The notes under the pieces were generated by a model. That model did no database searches and had not been told where the DNA came from. It saw nothing but the letters and a program-made list of their open reading frames with translations. A program made the translations under genes and the position numbers. This document shows positions 21,903 through 22,816 of a stretch of DNA of 22,816 nucleotides, piece by piece; within the stretch, counting starts at the first letter, position 1; every line of letters starts with the position of its first letter. The DNA is from Bacillota bacterium (GTDB taxonomy: Bacteria; Bacillota; Clostridia; Oscillospirales; Oscillospiraceae): contig JAEWRY010000043.1 in assembly GCA_023459875.1 (NCBI GenBank), positions 1 to 22,816 of the forward strand, given 5' to 3'.

Positions 21903-22816
21903 TCAGATTTCGGCTCTGAGCTTTTGCAGATAATTCCCGAGGAGGTTGATTGCTTCTTCTTTATCCGCTGCCGTATAAGCCCTTTCGCCAACCATACCTT
22001 TCAGAAAATCCCAAAACGCGGCGGTCATGTTGCCCTCGCTCATGGCAAGAACCACCGGTAGCTGGGAGGTCTTTGCCACGATGACGCCCAGCTCCTCCCG
22101 TGCGTAGACCATGTACCGAGCCTCCGTCAGCCTGTCTATTATGTGGACGCGATAGTTTTTATAGGAACGCAAAAAATCAATAATGTGCGCCAGATGGGCG
22201 GCGAATTCCTCCGGCGTGTAATACACGGCTCCGCCACTCAGCATGTCCGACATAGACACCTTGACGCTGCCGCTTTTTACCGTATTGACATCCGGAAGTG
22301 ATATGAGCTCATCAACGCGGCTTGAGCTCAAGCGCTCCAGAAACCTCTTGTGACGTGCTTCATGGATAGAAAGGGTCAGTTTCTCGTCGAGGCCGACTCT
22401 TCTGAGCATAGGTTCCAACAGAGTCTCAGGAAGGGTCAGATGGGAAAGCGATTCGGTTTTGATCAGCGTATCCGCTTCTTCCTTTTCAAACTCTGCCAGC
22501 GTGGCATAACAGGCTTCCCGCTCCCGCGCGGTAAAAATCTGCATCAGCGGGCGGCACAGGCGCAGGTACTGCTGGAATTCCTCCGCGAAAGGCGCCACTG
22601 CGGCGCGGTCACGGTAAAGGACGTTGGCGGCAAGAGAAAGCTGGTGGCCGATAGAATTGGAAACGACTGCCGCCGTCTCCGGCGCGATGAACAACGTCTG
22701 TTTGAAAACACCGTCCCGCTTTTTGGGGTAAAAATACGGCTCGATCAGTCCGCTCATATATAGGGGCATCCACTGGCTGATGGCGCTGAGCATTTCGTCC
22801 AAATCCCGGCTGATGG
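21903..22816 (-). CDS. C-terminal part of a large protein of unknown function (5' end outside window)
   Basis: The minus-strand frame is open from the right edge (codons ISRDLDEMLSAISQWMPLYM...) to TGA at 21905-21903, at least 304 residues. A TTG at 22802 is not a likely start, because the frame continues past it and no ribosome binding site is present. The protein is soluble and mixed helix/strand, with no recognised motif; a short hydrophilic stretch YPKKRDGVFKQTLFIAPETAAVVSNS and the tail KEEAINLLGNYLQKL can be noted. From memory of clostridial XRE-type regulators with long C-terminal parts, this could be the C-terminal region of such a protein, and so a paralogue of the regulator cut off at 1-316. 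That is a guess until the upstream part is seen. Confidence 0.6.
   Translation of the reverse strand, partial: ISRDLDEMLSAISQWMPLYMSGLIEPYFYPKKRDGVFKQTLFIAPETAAVVSNSIGHQLSLAANVLYRDRAAVAPFAEEFQQYLRLCRPLMQIFTAREREACYATLAEFEKEEADTLIKTESLSHLTLPETLLEPMLRRVGLDEKLTLSIHEARHKRFLERLSSSRVDELISLPDVNTVKSGSVKVSMSDMLSGGAVYYTPEEFAAHLAHIIDFLRSYKNYRVHIIDRLTEARYMVYAREELGVIVAKTSQLPVVLAMSEGNMTAAFWDFLKGMVGERAYTAADKEEAINLLGNYLQKLRAEI

Overview
The window looks like chromosomal DNA of a Gram-positive anaerobe of the Bacillota, most likely class Clostridia. The reasons are strong AGGAGG-type ribosome binding sites, two secreted proteins with S-layer homology (SLH) anchors, class-I cyclic-di-GMP riboswitches, a MalT/LAL-type LuxR regulator, and a conjugative-element-style sigma factor with large serine recombinases. 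Base composition is about 50-55% G+C by eye; I cannot name a genus. No tRNA, rRNA or CRISPR array was seen.

Layout. (1) Positions 1-316, minus strand: the N-terminal part of an XRE-type helix-turn-helix regulator that runs off the left edge, with its own promoter and a perfect palindrome in the divergent gap. (2) Positions 469-6280, plus strand: a two-gene operon of a small unknown protein and an 1834-residue mosaic surface protein with three SLH repeats. (3) Positions 6328-6619: a c-di-GMP-I riboswitch, a hairpin and a structured tail, abutting the truncated 3' end of a different SLH gene (to 6972) and a strong terminator. (4) Positions 7127-9803: a small MerR/excisionase-like DNA-binding protein overlapping a MalT-like LuxR regulator, with a consensus-like promoter. 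(5) Positions 9911-13936: a DUF2442 protein and a second, 1254-residue SLH surface protein. A terminator hairpin ends only 7 bp before the first ribosome binding site of this operon. (6) Positions 13985-14276: a second copy, about 96% identical and without indels, of the riboswitch-bearing repeat, followed by another terminator.

(7) From about 14440 to 21900 the DNA resembles the recombination end of an integrative (conjugative) element. It holds a sigma-70-like gene whose original reading frame carries an internal stop codon, an LRR lipoprotein on the minus strand, a long leader-like region with nested hairpins ending in an intrinsic terminator, a 54-residue protein, and three tandem serine recombinases of which the middle one lacks the catalytic domain. 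No relaxase or type IV secretion gene is in the window. (8) Positions 21903-22816, minus strand: the C-terminal part of an unrecognised protein that may be a paralogue of the regulator at the left edge.

The common theme of positions 1-14300 is regulated surface display: two parallel modules, each made of a nearby DNA-binding regulator, a small co-transcribed protein, an SLH-anchored beta-helix/Ig-like surface protein and a c-di-GMP aptamer. The two surface proteins share their C-terminal anchor region but differ in their N-terminal display regions. The riboswitch segment is better conserved between the modules than the neighbouring coding DNA. Its position after, rather than before, the surface-protein genes is the most unusual feature of the window.
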